Origin: Erinaceus europaeus
Lineage: Eukaryota; Chordata; Mammalia; Eulipotyphla; Erinaceidae
Assembly: GCF_950295315.1 (NCBI RefSeq)
Contig: NC_080177.1
Location: forward strand, 83,995,216 to 84,059,215
Length of the DNA stretch: 64,000 nucleotides
Reading direction: 5' to 3'
Shown here: positions 10,370 through 20,150 of the stretch, one piece after another
Layout of the letters: each line of letters begins with the position of its first letter
Numbering within the stretch: position 1 is the stretch's first letter
Translations under genes and position numbers: made by a program
Notes under the pieces: model-generated
Databases searched by the model: none
Seen by the model: the letters and a program-made list of their open reading frames with translations, nothing else
What the model was told of the DNA's origin: nothing

Positions 10370-10837
10370 CAAAGAGATGATATTTTTAAAGAAACTAATC
10401 CACTCTCCCAATTACCAGTTTCTTGCTGTTTTCTCTATAAAGATATATATAATATCTGAATTCAAGTGAGCTAAAGAAGCTCTGCTTTCACCTCCTATTT
10501 GCTACACATTTAAACATGTACTTAATCAGCTTGTAATGATGCTTGTAATGTTACATGTTTCTAGTACTAAGAAAGCTTTCCCTCTGTTTAGATAGTTCTG
10601 TTTAGATAGTTGCTTTCATTCACAGTTTCTGGCATTATATAAACAAGCCTCAATACTTGCCATGTGATAGACACCATGTTGGATGTAGGCAGCTAACATT
10701 CTGACCCATCCTGTACAGTCTACTGCTTATTAAAGATAGATAAGAAAACCTGAGATATTCCTCTTCTCAAAGGTAGCTAATAAGAATGAAAGAAAATTGG
10801 CAACAAAAGGGGGAAGCTGACATTGATAATTAAGGGA
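10370..10837. other. No gene seen
   Basis: AT-rich, with a small duplicated TCTGTTTAGATAGTT motif at 10575-10605. No repeat family recognised. Confidence 0.6.
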
Positions 10838-10935
10838 AAAAAAACAGATAAGATCATTAGATAAGATAATTAGATAAGACATTGGATAAGATAATCATTA
10901 CATAAGATAATTAAGGAAAAAACAGATAAGATCAA
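10838..10935. repeat. Irregular AGATAAGATAATT tandem repeat
   Basis: Several roughly 13-bp units related to AGATAAGATAATT, bracketed by two copies of AAACAGATAAGATC. Gives a cluster of GATAAG motifs. Confidence 0.8.
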
Positions 10936-11062
10936 TCAAATATCAGATTTTTAAAAGCCTAAATTCCCATAACTTCATCTATAAGAGGCTATTTTAGTGA
11001 ATGAAACACACAACACAGCAATATCCTTATTTGTATAAGAAAGAATTATTTTTAGAGTGACT

Positions 11063-11289
11063 TCTTTTTTAAAAAATTTGAATATTTATTTATTTGCTAG
11101 ATAGAGACAGTCAGAAATTGAGAGGGAAGGGGATGAGAGAGAGAGAGAGACAGAAACAGAGAGACACCTGCAGCCCTGCTTCTCCACTTGTGAAGCTTTC
11201 CCCCTGCAGGTGGGGACCAGGGGCTCGAACCTTGGTCCTTGCACACTGTAACATGTGTGCTCAACCAGGTGCGCCACCACTTGGCCCCC
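11063..11289 (-). mobile_element. Type B SINE (first of two at one target)
   Basis: A full inverted type B copy with CTGCAGGTGGGGACCAGGGG and the head complement CCACCACTTGGCCCCC. Flanked by TAGAGTGACT at 11053-11062 and 11290-11299. Confidence 0.94.
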
Positions 11290-11299
11290 TAGAGTGACT

Positions 11300-11590
11300 T
11301 TTTTTTTATATAATATTTATTTTATTTATTTATTCCCTTTTGTTGCCCTTGTTGTTTTATTGTTGTAGTTATTATTGTTGTTATCGTTGTTGGATAGGAC
11401 AGAGAGAAATGGAGAGAGGAGGGGAAGACAGAGAGGGGGAGAGACAGACAGACACCTGCAGACCTGCTTCACCGCCTGTGAAGCGACTCCCCTGCAGGTG
11501 GGGAGCCAGGGCTCGAACCGGGATCCTTATGCCGGTCCTTGTGATTTGCGCCACCTGCGCTTAACCTGCTGTGCTACAGCCCAACTCCCC
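11300..11590 (-). mobile_element. A-short SINE (second of two at one target)
   Basis: An inverted A-short copy with a good B box (GGTTCGAGCCC on the minus strand) and tail AATAAATAAATAAAATAAAT. Flanked by TAGAGTGACT at 11290-11299 and 11591-11600, sharing the middle repeat with the type B copy to its left. Confidence 0.94.
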
Positions 11591-11600
11591 TAGAGTGACT

Positions 11601-14600
11601 TTTTAAGAGGTGTATTTTACTAAATTTTCTAAAAGCAAAGGGTAAGGCACTTAAAGAATTTCTAAATTATGGCCGGCTTTTGAGTGTCTAGAAAGGGCTG
11701 AGTTAAAGCTGAACTCTACTTGTTAAGGTGTACATATTCCCACATATAAAGATAATTTCTTGAGTCTAAAGAATTTCTTTCATTTGAAGAGAAAAATGCT
11801 AACTCAAACCACTATTTTATATTTTATTTACAAAAAATATATAGCATCCCCACACTGGAAATTGAGATTATTGCTGGGTTTTGTCCATTCCTTAATAGCA
11901 TGTAGTATACAAGGAGAGCAAGAAAAAGTAAAAAGAGAACAAACCTTCAAAATGCTGCAAAATGTACAGAAATGACTTCTATGGTCCGTGAATCCCTGAC
12001 TATTGGTGCCGGGCAAAGCAGCCACCGATCAATCAGATAGCTGTAGGTCTCTGCATTTTAGGCTTTGAGCCACAGACAAGAGATTATGGGGTTAAAGGTC
12101 ATCCTTTGGCCTGTACACTCTTCTTCTCTTTACTGTGTCTTTTGGTGAGTCACCGAGGCTTGTAATACCCTTATTTAATTCTCTCTGGAATATGAAATAA
12201 GAGTATTCAAAAAAAAAAAAAAAAGGGAATCAGTTTGAATGCTATCATGGGTAAAATTGGAACTACTTAACAGTGCCAAGAAGCAAAGTCAAAACTAAGT
12301 GTCCATGACCCTTGACATTCACAAAAGCAATCAGAAATCCATAGCTCTCTTTTTAATACAAAACTCTTTTCTAATACTAATATTCAGCTAGGCATTGATA
12401 AACAGGAGCAGTCAGTGAAGAGTAAATCAACTCCTTCCATTCACTGATAATGAATAGATGTTAGTGTCTGTCCAATTTGGAGTCACCCAGTTTCAATGTC
12501 CCAAAACTAAAGGTAATGCTACTCTAGTAACCTCCTAAGAAGAAGTACAACTGGGATTTTTCTCATGAAAAAAGTAAATCAGCTAAAAGTACTCATGCTA
12601 GAATGCAACTTGATGTGTCTCCAACACATTTGGAAAGAAAAAAAATAGGATGCAATTTTTGACCCATTTTATAAACATTGTTCTTTTTAACAGTTCCCAA
12701 CAGTGTTTATCTCAACTAGTACTGACATCTAACTTATCCCTTCACTAAGGACACAAGATGCAAATGCTACAATTGGTCATTCACGTTCTATGGTATAAAG
12801 CTTTAAGGATCACCACTTTGAGATCAGGGGAGAACAAAGAGCTGACGTTGTTCACTCGTTAAGCGCAATGTCAATCTTCCTTCTCTGTAGGAGAGAGAGG
12901 AGGGAGCAGAGAACTACGACCATGTCCACTTCACACAGGGATGGAAAGTAAGAGATGAAGAGACTTGCCACAGTCAGGTAGAGCCAGGTCCGGAGCCCCC
13001 ATCTCCTGTGCTCTAGTTCAGCTCCCACATCCCCAAGAGTCTTTGCCACTAATTTCCATTCGGTTTTCACTACTAAGTTTCTTTCCCTTCTCATCATGAA
13101 GCAAAGGAAAAATCTGAATCAAAATATACAGGATCTGGACTGTTTTATGTAATTAGAGAGTAAGTACTCTATGAGTTTCCACAATTAATTATGTTAATTA
13201 TGACAGCTATTATATGCAAGAGAATCCACATACTTTTGTGTTTGTTTGTTTTTCTGCTCCAGTATTATTTAAAAAACTGAAGCTCGGCTGTCATGATTCT
13301 GTTCTACATCTAAAATTGTCATTTCCAACAGCCTACCACCAATTTATCTAGCTTATTAGTTATCTCATGATTGTGGACATGGACCATGAACCAAATTAGG
13401 ACACCAAGTTATCCTCCACGACCTGTATAAATCAGCAACCACATTTGAAAAGAATTCCTTATACATCCAACATCATTCAAAAACACCAAAGACAAACAAG
13501 ATTTATAGGTACGTATGTCTTAATTTTTATGTATCCCAAACATCTAGTAGACCTGAAATTTTCTGTATTTGAAAATATCATCAATGTGAGCATCATCAAC
13601 CTATGAAATACTTGAAAATTTAACCCACAGCATCCATGTACTAGCCAACAAACTCACATCAAATAACTTCTTTTCACTGTAATTTAGAGGGTGGTCATCC
13701 AGAGAAATGTGACTTGCCCATTGTTATTCTGCACGCACAGCCTCATCAACCTATCCTTTAGCAATGGCCTGATGATAAGAAACTAATTCCTTTGAAATGG
13801 ATTTTGTAATTAATCCATTTTCATAAGATTAACATGTCAAATATCACGAGAATGCATGTAACAGTCTTCAGAAGTCTAAAAGCCGCTTGTCATGTTTCAC
13901 TTGAAACCATACAAAATGTTATCACAATGGAATCAACAGGATCTAAGTTACTATGTGACCCCTGTGTTTCATGTCCATTCATTATTCAGTCAGTCAAAAA
14001 CATTAATATGTCAGTGTTCCAGATACCACACTGTTTTAGTCTAGATAAACAGAGAAATAAGGCTACGTTCCTGTCCTGAATACACTCACATATAAGGGGT
14101 AAGATTAACTTGTTAAAAATAATAGTAAGTTATCTGAGTGGACTGTGTGAACTATGAGTGCAATCTTAGAAGTGTAGAATCAGAAAAAAAAAAAACTCTA
14201 TGCATGACAGAGACAGAAACCAAATAGAAAAAATAGAATACTACATGCAGAGGCATGAAATATCTGACATGTTCTTAGAATAATAAATAAATCAGGTGAA
14301 CCACATGATAAACTAATGCCCCAACCCTCCTTCTAAAGTAACGACAAAAATAATCCTGTATGAGAGTAGCAGAAAACAAAAGTGGAAAAGCAGATCTGAT
14401 TTGTACAAGGATTGAAATATTTTGGAAAAGACCTGGATGATGGAAAGCCACTTGGAGTTTCTAGCAGGGAGTTATATAATAAAAGACATATTTTAGAAAA
14501 CAAGCAAGGTGACTGGTGTGGTTTGGATAATATGTAAAGAAACTTGATCGTCGAATTAGCCCCGGCAAGGGCTTGAGGGAAAAATAGCAACTGTTGCTTG

Positions 14601-14659
14601 GACAATGGGGAATTAGAGGTAGGGATAAACTCAAAGCAAACTCAAGGAAGACTTTCACA
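11601..14659. other. Long stretch with no gene and few young repeats
   Basis: About 3 kb of AT-rich sequence without recognisable exons. It contains a poly-A run at 12210-12226 and a weak MIR-like patch at 12950-13025 (AGAGACTTGCCACAGTCAGG ... AGAGCCAGG). The 81-codon frames at 12852-13097 and 13834-14079 show no family features. Confidence 0.55.
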
Positions 14660-15090
14660 AACTCAACTTAAAGTCCACCATCTCATGAAAGGAAAAGCAA
14701 AATGTAGTGCATCCATGAACTATCATTAGGCCATAAAATAACGAAGCACTAATTCCTGTTAAGAAAAGAATGGGAGGAATCACGTGAAGTGAGATAAGTC
14801 AGAAAGAGAAGGATGAAAATGGGGTGATCTCACTTATAGACAGAAGTTGAAAAACAAGATCAGAAGGGCAAGCACTAAGCAGACCTTGGAGTCACCAAAG
14901 TAAAAGACTCTGGAGCAGGGAGGGAGGGTTCAGGTCTTGGATCATGATGTCAGAGCAGGACCTAGTGGGGGTTGAAATGTTATGTGGAAAACTGGGAAAT
15001 GTTACGTATGTACAAACTACTGTATTTTACTGTTGACTGTAAACCATTAATACCCCAATAAAGAAATTTAAAAAATAAAATAGAAAAGAG
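14660..15090 (+). mobile_element. L1 3' end with ORF2 terminus and 3'UTR
   Basis: ORF2-end landmarks (AGTGAGATAAGTCAGAAAG, GGGGTGATCTCACTTATAG) are followed by the 3'UTR (TTATGTGGAAAACTGGGAAATG, split as TTATGTGGAAAACTGG / GAAATG) and end CCCAATAAAGAAATTTAAAAA. It is 5'-truncated. It shows that the other short L1 3' ends in the window belong to an L1. Confidence 0.85.
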
Positions 15091-15105
15091 TGAATCATAA
15101 TTCTC

Positions 15106-15327
15106 GGGGCCAGGTGGTGGTACACCTGGGTGAGCACACATGCTATAGTGCACAAGGAACCAAGTTCGAGCCCCCAGTTCCCACCTGCAGGGGGAAAGCT
15201 TTACCAATGGAGAAGCAGGGCTGCAGGTGTCTCTCTGTCTCTCTCCCTATCACCCCCCTTCCCTATCGATTTCTGGCTGTCTCTATCCAATAAATAAATA
15301 AAGATAATAAAAATTTTTTAAAACAAG
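15106..15327 (+). mobile_element. Type B SINE with 10-bp target duplication
   Basis: A complete copy with GGTTCGAG-like B box (AGTTCGAGCCC) and tail CCAATAAATAAATAAAG. Perfect direct repeats CATAATTCTC at 15096-15105 and 15328-15337. Confidence 0.95.
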
Positions 15328-15337
15328 CATAATTCTC

Positions 15338-15750
15338 AGGGAAGGGGGATAAGAATGCAGCTTTATGCCACAAAGCACACATATGGGTTGGATCTCCAAC
15401 TGCAAAAAATAAAACCTAGCTCTTAGGGCACCATGCAGGTCTCCTGCAACATGAAGCTCTGAATTTGAAAACAGATGTTTGAACACCCATGAGAACCTGT
15501 TACAGTAGCTGTGGGCTATTGTACTAAAGTGTGAACTACAGTGTGGTTGAAGGTAATATACTGGACAGACTGAAATCCCTCTAGAAAGTGGCACGGAATA
15601 GCCAGACACTTCTCAGCAGACAGTGAGCGTGGCCTTCTGCAGTGAAATCTCTTACTGGAGCAGCAAGGATTCCAACTTACATTTAAGATTCTGTAGTTCC
15701 TTCTGTAAGACAGACAATGGACTTCATTATACTGCGATCTCACCCACAGC
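15338..15750. other. No gene seen
   Basis: Contains a 108-codon minus-strand frame (15283-15609) with no recognisable domain and no splice context I trust. Confidence 0.55.
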
Positions 15751-16010
15751 TATTTCTTTTTATTGGAGACAATAATTGTTTACAGTGAATACATTTTTGA
15801 TACGTTTGTAAAATTCCTCAGTTTTCTGCAAGACACTCTTAACCCCAGGCTAGGTCCTCCTCTGCCATCAGGCACCAGGACACAAATGCCCCCAACAGCC
15901 CACCGCTGCCCCAAGACCTTCACTCTGGTGCAATAAACCAAAGCCAGTCCCAGTTCTACATTCTGTTCCCCTCTCTGTTCTTATTTCTCAACTATTTTAG
16001 TAGCTAAGAA
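15751..16010 (-). mobile_element. Old L1 3' end
   Basis: The minus strand has GGCTTTGGTTTATTGCACC and TGTAAACAATTATTGTCTCC near the end, a diverged version of the L1 3'UTR at 53795-54060. Confidence 0.7.
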
Positions 16011-16050
16011 TCCATACCAAAATTCAGAGGGGGAAAAGTGTTTTAATTCA

Positions 16051-16325
16051 GGAGCTGGGAGGTAGCGCAGCAGTTTATAAGCGCACTTGGCACAAAGCGC
16101 AAGGACCGGCATAAGGATCCTGGTTCGAGCCCCCGGCTCCCCACCTGCAGGGGAGTCGCTTCACAGGTGGTGAAGCAGGTCTGCAGGTGTCTGTCTTTCT
16201 CTCCCTCTATCTGTTTTCCCCTCCTCTCTCCATTTCTGTCTTATCTTTCTCTCTTTGACTCCAGGGGAAAAAAGATTCTGTCTGGAGCAGCAAACCCCTA
16301 GTGATGACCAAAAACAAACAAACAA
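16051..16325 (+). mobile_element. A-long SINE, damaged
   Basis: The head and B box (GGTTCGAGCCC) are good. After the body the sequence is rearranged, but the terminal module remnant GGAGCAGCAAACCCCTAGTG is present before an ACAAACAAAC tail. Confidence 0.85.
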
Positions 16326-16387
16326 AAAGACAATCTAACGTATCAAAGCACACACAAGTGCTCTCAATGAATGAAAAGCAAAAGAAT

Positions 16388-16655
16388 AAGGAGCCGGGCA
16401 GTAAGCAACTGGTTAAGCGCACGTGGTGCAAAGACCAAGGACTGGCATATGGATCCCAGTTCGAACCCCCGGCTCCCCACCTGCAGGGGAGTCGCTTCAC
16501 AGGCAATGAAGCAGGTCTGCAGGTGTCTGTCTTTCTCTCCCCCTCTCTGTCTTCCCCTCCTCTCTCCATTTCTCTCTGTCCTATCCAACAACAATGACAT
16601 CAATAACTACAGCAATAAAACAAGGGCAACAAAAGGGAATAAATAAGTAAATATT
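16388..16655 (+). mobile_element. A-short SINE
   Basis: The A box is altered (GCAGTAAGCAACTGG) and the B box is AGTTCGAACCC. The body and tail with AATAAATAAGTAAAT are typical. It follows directly on the damaged A-long copy. Confidence 0.9.
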
Positions 16656-16892
16656 TTTTAAAAGTGCTTTAATTCATGAAGCTATCATCACTATGGAAGG
16701 AGCCAGTAGCTAACTCAAAAGACTAATGGCAAGCATGATGTTAGTCAAATGCTAATAAAAGGCAAGAAGCAATGACGAGTAAAACATTGAAGGTAAAGCA
16801 TAAAGTTAATAATGACTTTGAAGAATCGATGACTTCAATCCAGAGGAAGTGTCAGAACACCAACGGCTACGGCCCCATTTGTAGAGAAATGG

Positions 16893-17118
16893 AAGTCGGG
16901 AGGCAGAAAATAGCTCACTTGGATAGTGTACTGCTTTGCCATGCACAGGATCCAGGGTTTATTTAGTCTAGCCCAGGCCACACTGAGGAAGCTTCAGTGC
17001 TGTGACTCTCTCTCTCTCTCTCACTCACTCTCTCTCTCTCTCTCAGTCTTGCTCACTCTCTCTCTCTCTCTCAATCTCGCTCTCTCTCACCTTTACATAA
17101 AAATAAATCAATCAATAA
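16893..17118 (+). mobile_element. Type F SINE with long CT tract
   Basis: Head AGAAAATAGCTCACTTGG, then CCAGGGTTTATTTAGTC, GGAAGCTTCAGTGCTGTG and about 90 bp of CT repeats, ending AAATAAATCAATCAATAAAT. The CT tract yields Leu/Ser frames that are spurious. Confidence 0.8.
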
Positions 17119-17135
17119 ATAGCATATATTTTCTC

Positions 17136-17345
17136 TTTGGGGGTGGGCAGTGGTGCACCTGGTTGAGTGTACATGTTACAGTGTGCAAGGACCTGGTCCC
17201 CACCTGCAGCAGGAAGCTTCACAAGTGGTGTAGCAGGGCTGCAGGTGTCTCTCTGTCTCTCTCCCTCTCAATCTCCCCTTCCCTCTCGATTTCTGGCTGT
17301 CTCTATCCAATAAATAAAGATAATTTAAAATGTTTTTAAAAAGAG
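17136..17345 (+). mobile_element. Type B SINE lacking its B box
   Basis: The head GTGCACCTGGTTGAGTG is present but the sequence passes from CAAGGACCTGG to TCCCCACCTGC with the GGTTCAAGCCC segment missing. The tail is CCAATAAATAAAG. Confidence 0.9.
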
Positions 17346-17617
17346 AGGAGGTGAAGAAGAAGGTGATTCAAGTTAACAGAAAACACTCATGGCCTGTGTC
17401 CTCCCTGTCCTCCCAAGACGGCAACACAGACATCGGCTATTTTAAAAAGAGAACTATATACTGGGAAGCAAAAGAATAAGTTGAAGAAGAAAGACTGTGT
17501 TACGCTTGGCCAAAACAAAAGATGCAAGGCTCCCAAGATTAGTCTTGTTTGAAACATCCCTCTACTTTTGAAGGTTCCAATTTTTGCAAAGGACTTGGAA
17601 ATTGGCATCGGTTGTAT

Positions 17618-17725
17618 AGTTATGTGGAAAACTGGGAGATGGTGTGCATGTACGAACTATTGTATTTACTGCTGGGTGTAAAACATTAATCCTCCAATAA
17701 AAAATTAAAAACAATAAAATAGATT
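17618..17725 (+). mobile_element. L1 3' terminus, severely 5'-truncated
   Basis: Only about 100 bp: TTATGTGGAAAACTGGGAG, AACTATTGTATTTACTG and TTAATCCTCCAATAAAAAATT. Confidence 0.8.
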
Positions 17726-18136
17726 AAAAGCTTTCAACAAACTGGAACTCTCTGTGGCTTTGGAGCAGCCCGGAACAAAGCAGAAACCCGTCTCCTGTGA
17801 ATCTGAGCTTGAGTGAGGGAACTCACTTTACAAGGAGAAGTGGTGTCACTCCCAAAAATGTGCTTGTATAAAATAATTCCTTAAACCACCATTAAAATCA
17901 CAATCTTTTAATTTGGTATTTAAACGACATTTCTAGAGTAATTTGTCACCAACGAAATATGTGGCTTCAACAAAAATGTGGTTTTATTACTTCAAAGAGA
18001 ACTGTATTAGGGAAAAAAAATAACTCTCAAGAAAGAAGCAAATGATAAGGCTACAAAGTGTATGGCTACATTCATATTCAACATTCAGAAAGATAAGCCT
18101 ACAGACAAAAGAGGAGATTAGCATCAGCATTTTTCA
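17726..18136. other. No gene seen
   Basis: AT-rich, no repeat family recognised. Confidence 0.55.
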
Positions 18137-18181
18137 GGGAGGGGGTGTGGGGGTGGGTGGGTGGGTGGGGTGGGGGGGGGA
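18137..18181. repeat. G-rich tract
   Basis: Many closely spaced runs of three or more G (GGGTGGGTGGGTGGG core) ending in a run of at least nine G. Satisfies the four-run G-quadruplex pattern on the + strand. Confidence 0.9.
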
Positions 18182-18380
18182 GGCGACACAGGGAAACAGT
18201 TGACAGTAGGTAGAGTTTCTTTTCCTTTATTAGTTGCAGTAAAACACACATGAAGATAGATCACCTTGACCAGTTTTAAGTGTACACATCAACGCTATGA
18301 AGCGCAGCTGCCTGTGAGGCCATGACCTCCACAGGACTGGAACTGCTTATTCCAGACTTTGCTCCTCTCAGCCCAAGCCC

Positions 18381-19049
18381 ACACTGCGATCATCCTCTCT
18401 GGCATTAGGCTATTCCACTGCAGAATACTGTGCCCCAGGATGGTTCCGTAGCCCCCATGTCCACTTGGTCGATTCCAAATTATATCCCTCCATGAGGATC
18501 ATTTCTGGAACCATCCGTTCCACCCCGGTTCCATGGCTGCCAGTTCTCAGCAACATCGCCCCGCCAGATACTCGTCGGGATGCGGCATCATCTAAGTTCA
18601 TTTCCCACGTCTACGCTCGACCGGACCTGCCAATATACGCGGAGATCTTCGCCCACCCTGTCCAACGCTTGACGTCTCGTCACCCAATCTGGTCCCCTAC
18701 GCCTACACTGAACTTCTCTGCTCCAGTCTCTTGGAAACAGAGTTGGCAGTCAGCTGAGGTCAAGAACAAACACCTCATCACAGACCCCTGCGAGCGTCAA
18801 CCCGGCTCTGACCTAGCACGTTATGATCGGGCCCTCCTCCATCGCTATCGAACAGGCCATGGCCGGTGCGCCGCTATGTTCCATCGCTGGGGAGCCAGAG
18901 ACGACCCGAACTGCCCCTGCGGCTCCAGACAGACGATGACCCACATAGTCAACGACTGCCACCTCTCCAGATTCAAAGGAGGTCTCGAAACTTTACATCA
19001 GGCTCCACCTGACACTGTTGACTGGCTACGGAAGAAGGGCAAACGCTAG
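18381..19049 (+). CDS. C-terminal 222 codons of Vingi-like reverse transcriptase protein (partial)
   Basis: An open frame runs from the truncation point to TAG at 19047-19049 with no stop or frameshift. The first ATG-like start commonly predicted (a TTG at 18465) is not real: the frame continues upstream with ALGYSTAEYCAP, a motif typical of the region after the reverse-transcriptase palm in Jockey/CR1-like LINEs, followed by MRIISGTIRSTPVPWLPVLS and a PP-x-x-RR motif. Near the C-terminus is CPCGSRQTMTHIVNDC, a C-x-C-x7-H-x4-C putative zinc-binding motif, ending WLRKKGKR. The complete protein would carry an endonuclease and a reverse transcriptase domain; both are lost by 5' truncation. There is no RNase H sequence, which fits Vingi as opposed to Ingi, although truncation limits that argument. 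The CpG-rich codon use differs from the AT-rich surroundings. It is not expected to be expressed. Confidence 0.8.
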   Translation, partial: TLRSSSLALGYSTAEYCAPGWFRSPHVHLVDSKLYPSMRIISGTIRSTPVPWLPVLSNIAPPDTRRDAASSKFISHVYARPDLPIYAEIFAHPVQRLTSRHPIWSPTPTLNFSAPVSWKQSWQSAEVKNKHLITDPCERQPGSDLARYDRALLHRYRTGHGRCAAMFHRWGARDDPNCPCGSRQTMTHIVNDCHLSRFKGGLETLHQAPPDTVDWLRKKGKR

Positions 19050-19058
19050 AAGAAGAAG
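18381..19058 (+). mobile_element. Vingi-like non-LTR retrotransposon, 5'-truncated
   Basis: 678 bp ending TAG followed at once by AAGAAGAAG, so it has almost no 3'UTR. Flanking near-repeats CCCAAGCCC (18372-18380) and CTCAAGCCC (19059-19067) sit in the interrupted old L1 and mark a target duplication with one mismatch. The encoded protein tail fits Ingi/Jockey/CR1-type LINEs and not L1 or RTE. A second copy lies at 60987-61176. Naming it Vingi rests on hedgehog context and memory of the clade; a related Ingi/CR1 lineage is the alternative. Confidence 0.8.
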
Positions 19059-19129
19059 CTCAAGCCCCTTGCAACCACCATTCTGCTTTCTGTCTTTATG
19101 ACTGTAACTGCACTAGGTGATTTACCATA

Positions 19130-19520
19130 ATTGGGACCCTTAGCCACTGCTCCCACCCCCTCCCCGGTAAAATCTAAAAAAAAACAAAATTTAGAAAGAT
19201 GGTGTACTGGATATTCTCACTTCTGGGTGGGATTTAAGAACCCGGGACAGAACAGGAAAAGTAGAAAGTGGACCGTGGACTTGGGGGTGGTGAGCTGCCC
19301 CAAAGCAAAGGACTCCAGGGAGGGAAGGAACAGGACAGAGGTGCAAGGAGGCATGGGAGTCCCGGTGAATGATGGTGGGAGAAGAAGTTAGCTGGAGAGG
19401 GGAGTGTTCTGAGGACATCTCTCCTGGGGAGGTGAGAAACTGGACTCATGTGTCAACAACCAACTGAAAACCATTAGTGCCCCAATAGAATGATTTTAAA
19501 AATATAATAAATAAATAAAT
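19130..19520 (+). mobile_element. L1 3' end, diverged
   Basis: The ORF2-end-like stretch GATATTCTCACTTCTGGGTG and the terminus AACCATTAGTGCCCCAATAG with a TAATAAATAAATAAAT tail match the L1 3' ends elsewhere. It lies inside the old minus-strand L1. Confidence 0.65.
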
Positions 19521-19550
19521 AAGTAGAGTCATTCAGTACTTGTATTTTTT

Positions 19551-19820
19551 AATATTTATTTATTTATTCCCTTTTATTGCCCTTATTGTATTTTTATTGT
19601 TGTAGTTATTATTGTTGTTGTTGATGTCGTTGTTGGATACAGAGAGAAATGGAGAGAGGAGGGGAAGACAGAGAGGGGGGAGAGAAAGACAGACACCTGC
19701 AGACCTGCTTCACCGCCTGTGAAGCGACTCCCCTGCAGGTGGGGAGCCGGGGGCTCGAACCGGGATCCTTGAGCCAGTCCTTGCACTATGCGCCACCTGC
19801 ACTTAACCTGCTGCGCTACC
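19551..19820 (-). mobile_element. A-short SINE with 17-bp target duplication
   Basis: A full inverted copy with GGTTCGAGCCC on the minus strand. Perfect direct repeats CAGTACTTGTATTTTTT at 19534-19550 and 19821-19837. Confidence 0.96.
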
Positions 19821-20150
19821 CAGTACTTGTATTTTTTTGACTGGATTATTTTGCTTAGATTAGTTTCCTCAAAGTTGATCCATACTGCAATGTGTTAGAA
19901 CTTCCTTCTAAGACTGAGTACCCCTCCACTGTATGCATATAACACAGTCGGTTTACCCTCTTATCCTCTGATGGACAGACAGGTTGTTCCCATCTCTCGG
20001 CTAGGGGATAATGTTTCTATATTGTGTATGTTACTATATTGTGTACATGTGAATGCATAAATATCTGTGTTATACATTCAGGTCCTAATTTTAATTATTT
20101 CTGGCATAGCAGACAAATGGAATTAGGTTATTGGATCCCCCTCTTTATTG

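Larger units (their letters stand above)
18225..20150 (-). mobile_element. Old L1 3'UTR region split by three insertions
   Basis: The remaining pieces (18225-18380, 19059-19129, about 19521-19550 and 19838-20150) read in order against the antisense of an old mammalian L1 3' end: AGTTTTAAGTGTACACATC, TTGCAACCACCATTCTGC, GACTGGATTATTTTGCTTAG, CTGATGGACAGACAGG. The insertions are Vingi, a younger L1 3' end and an A-short SINE. Recognition is by memory of the family. Confidence 0.75.
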
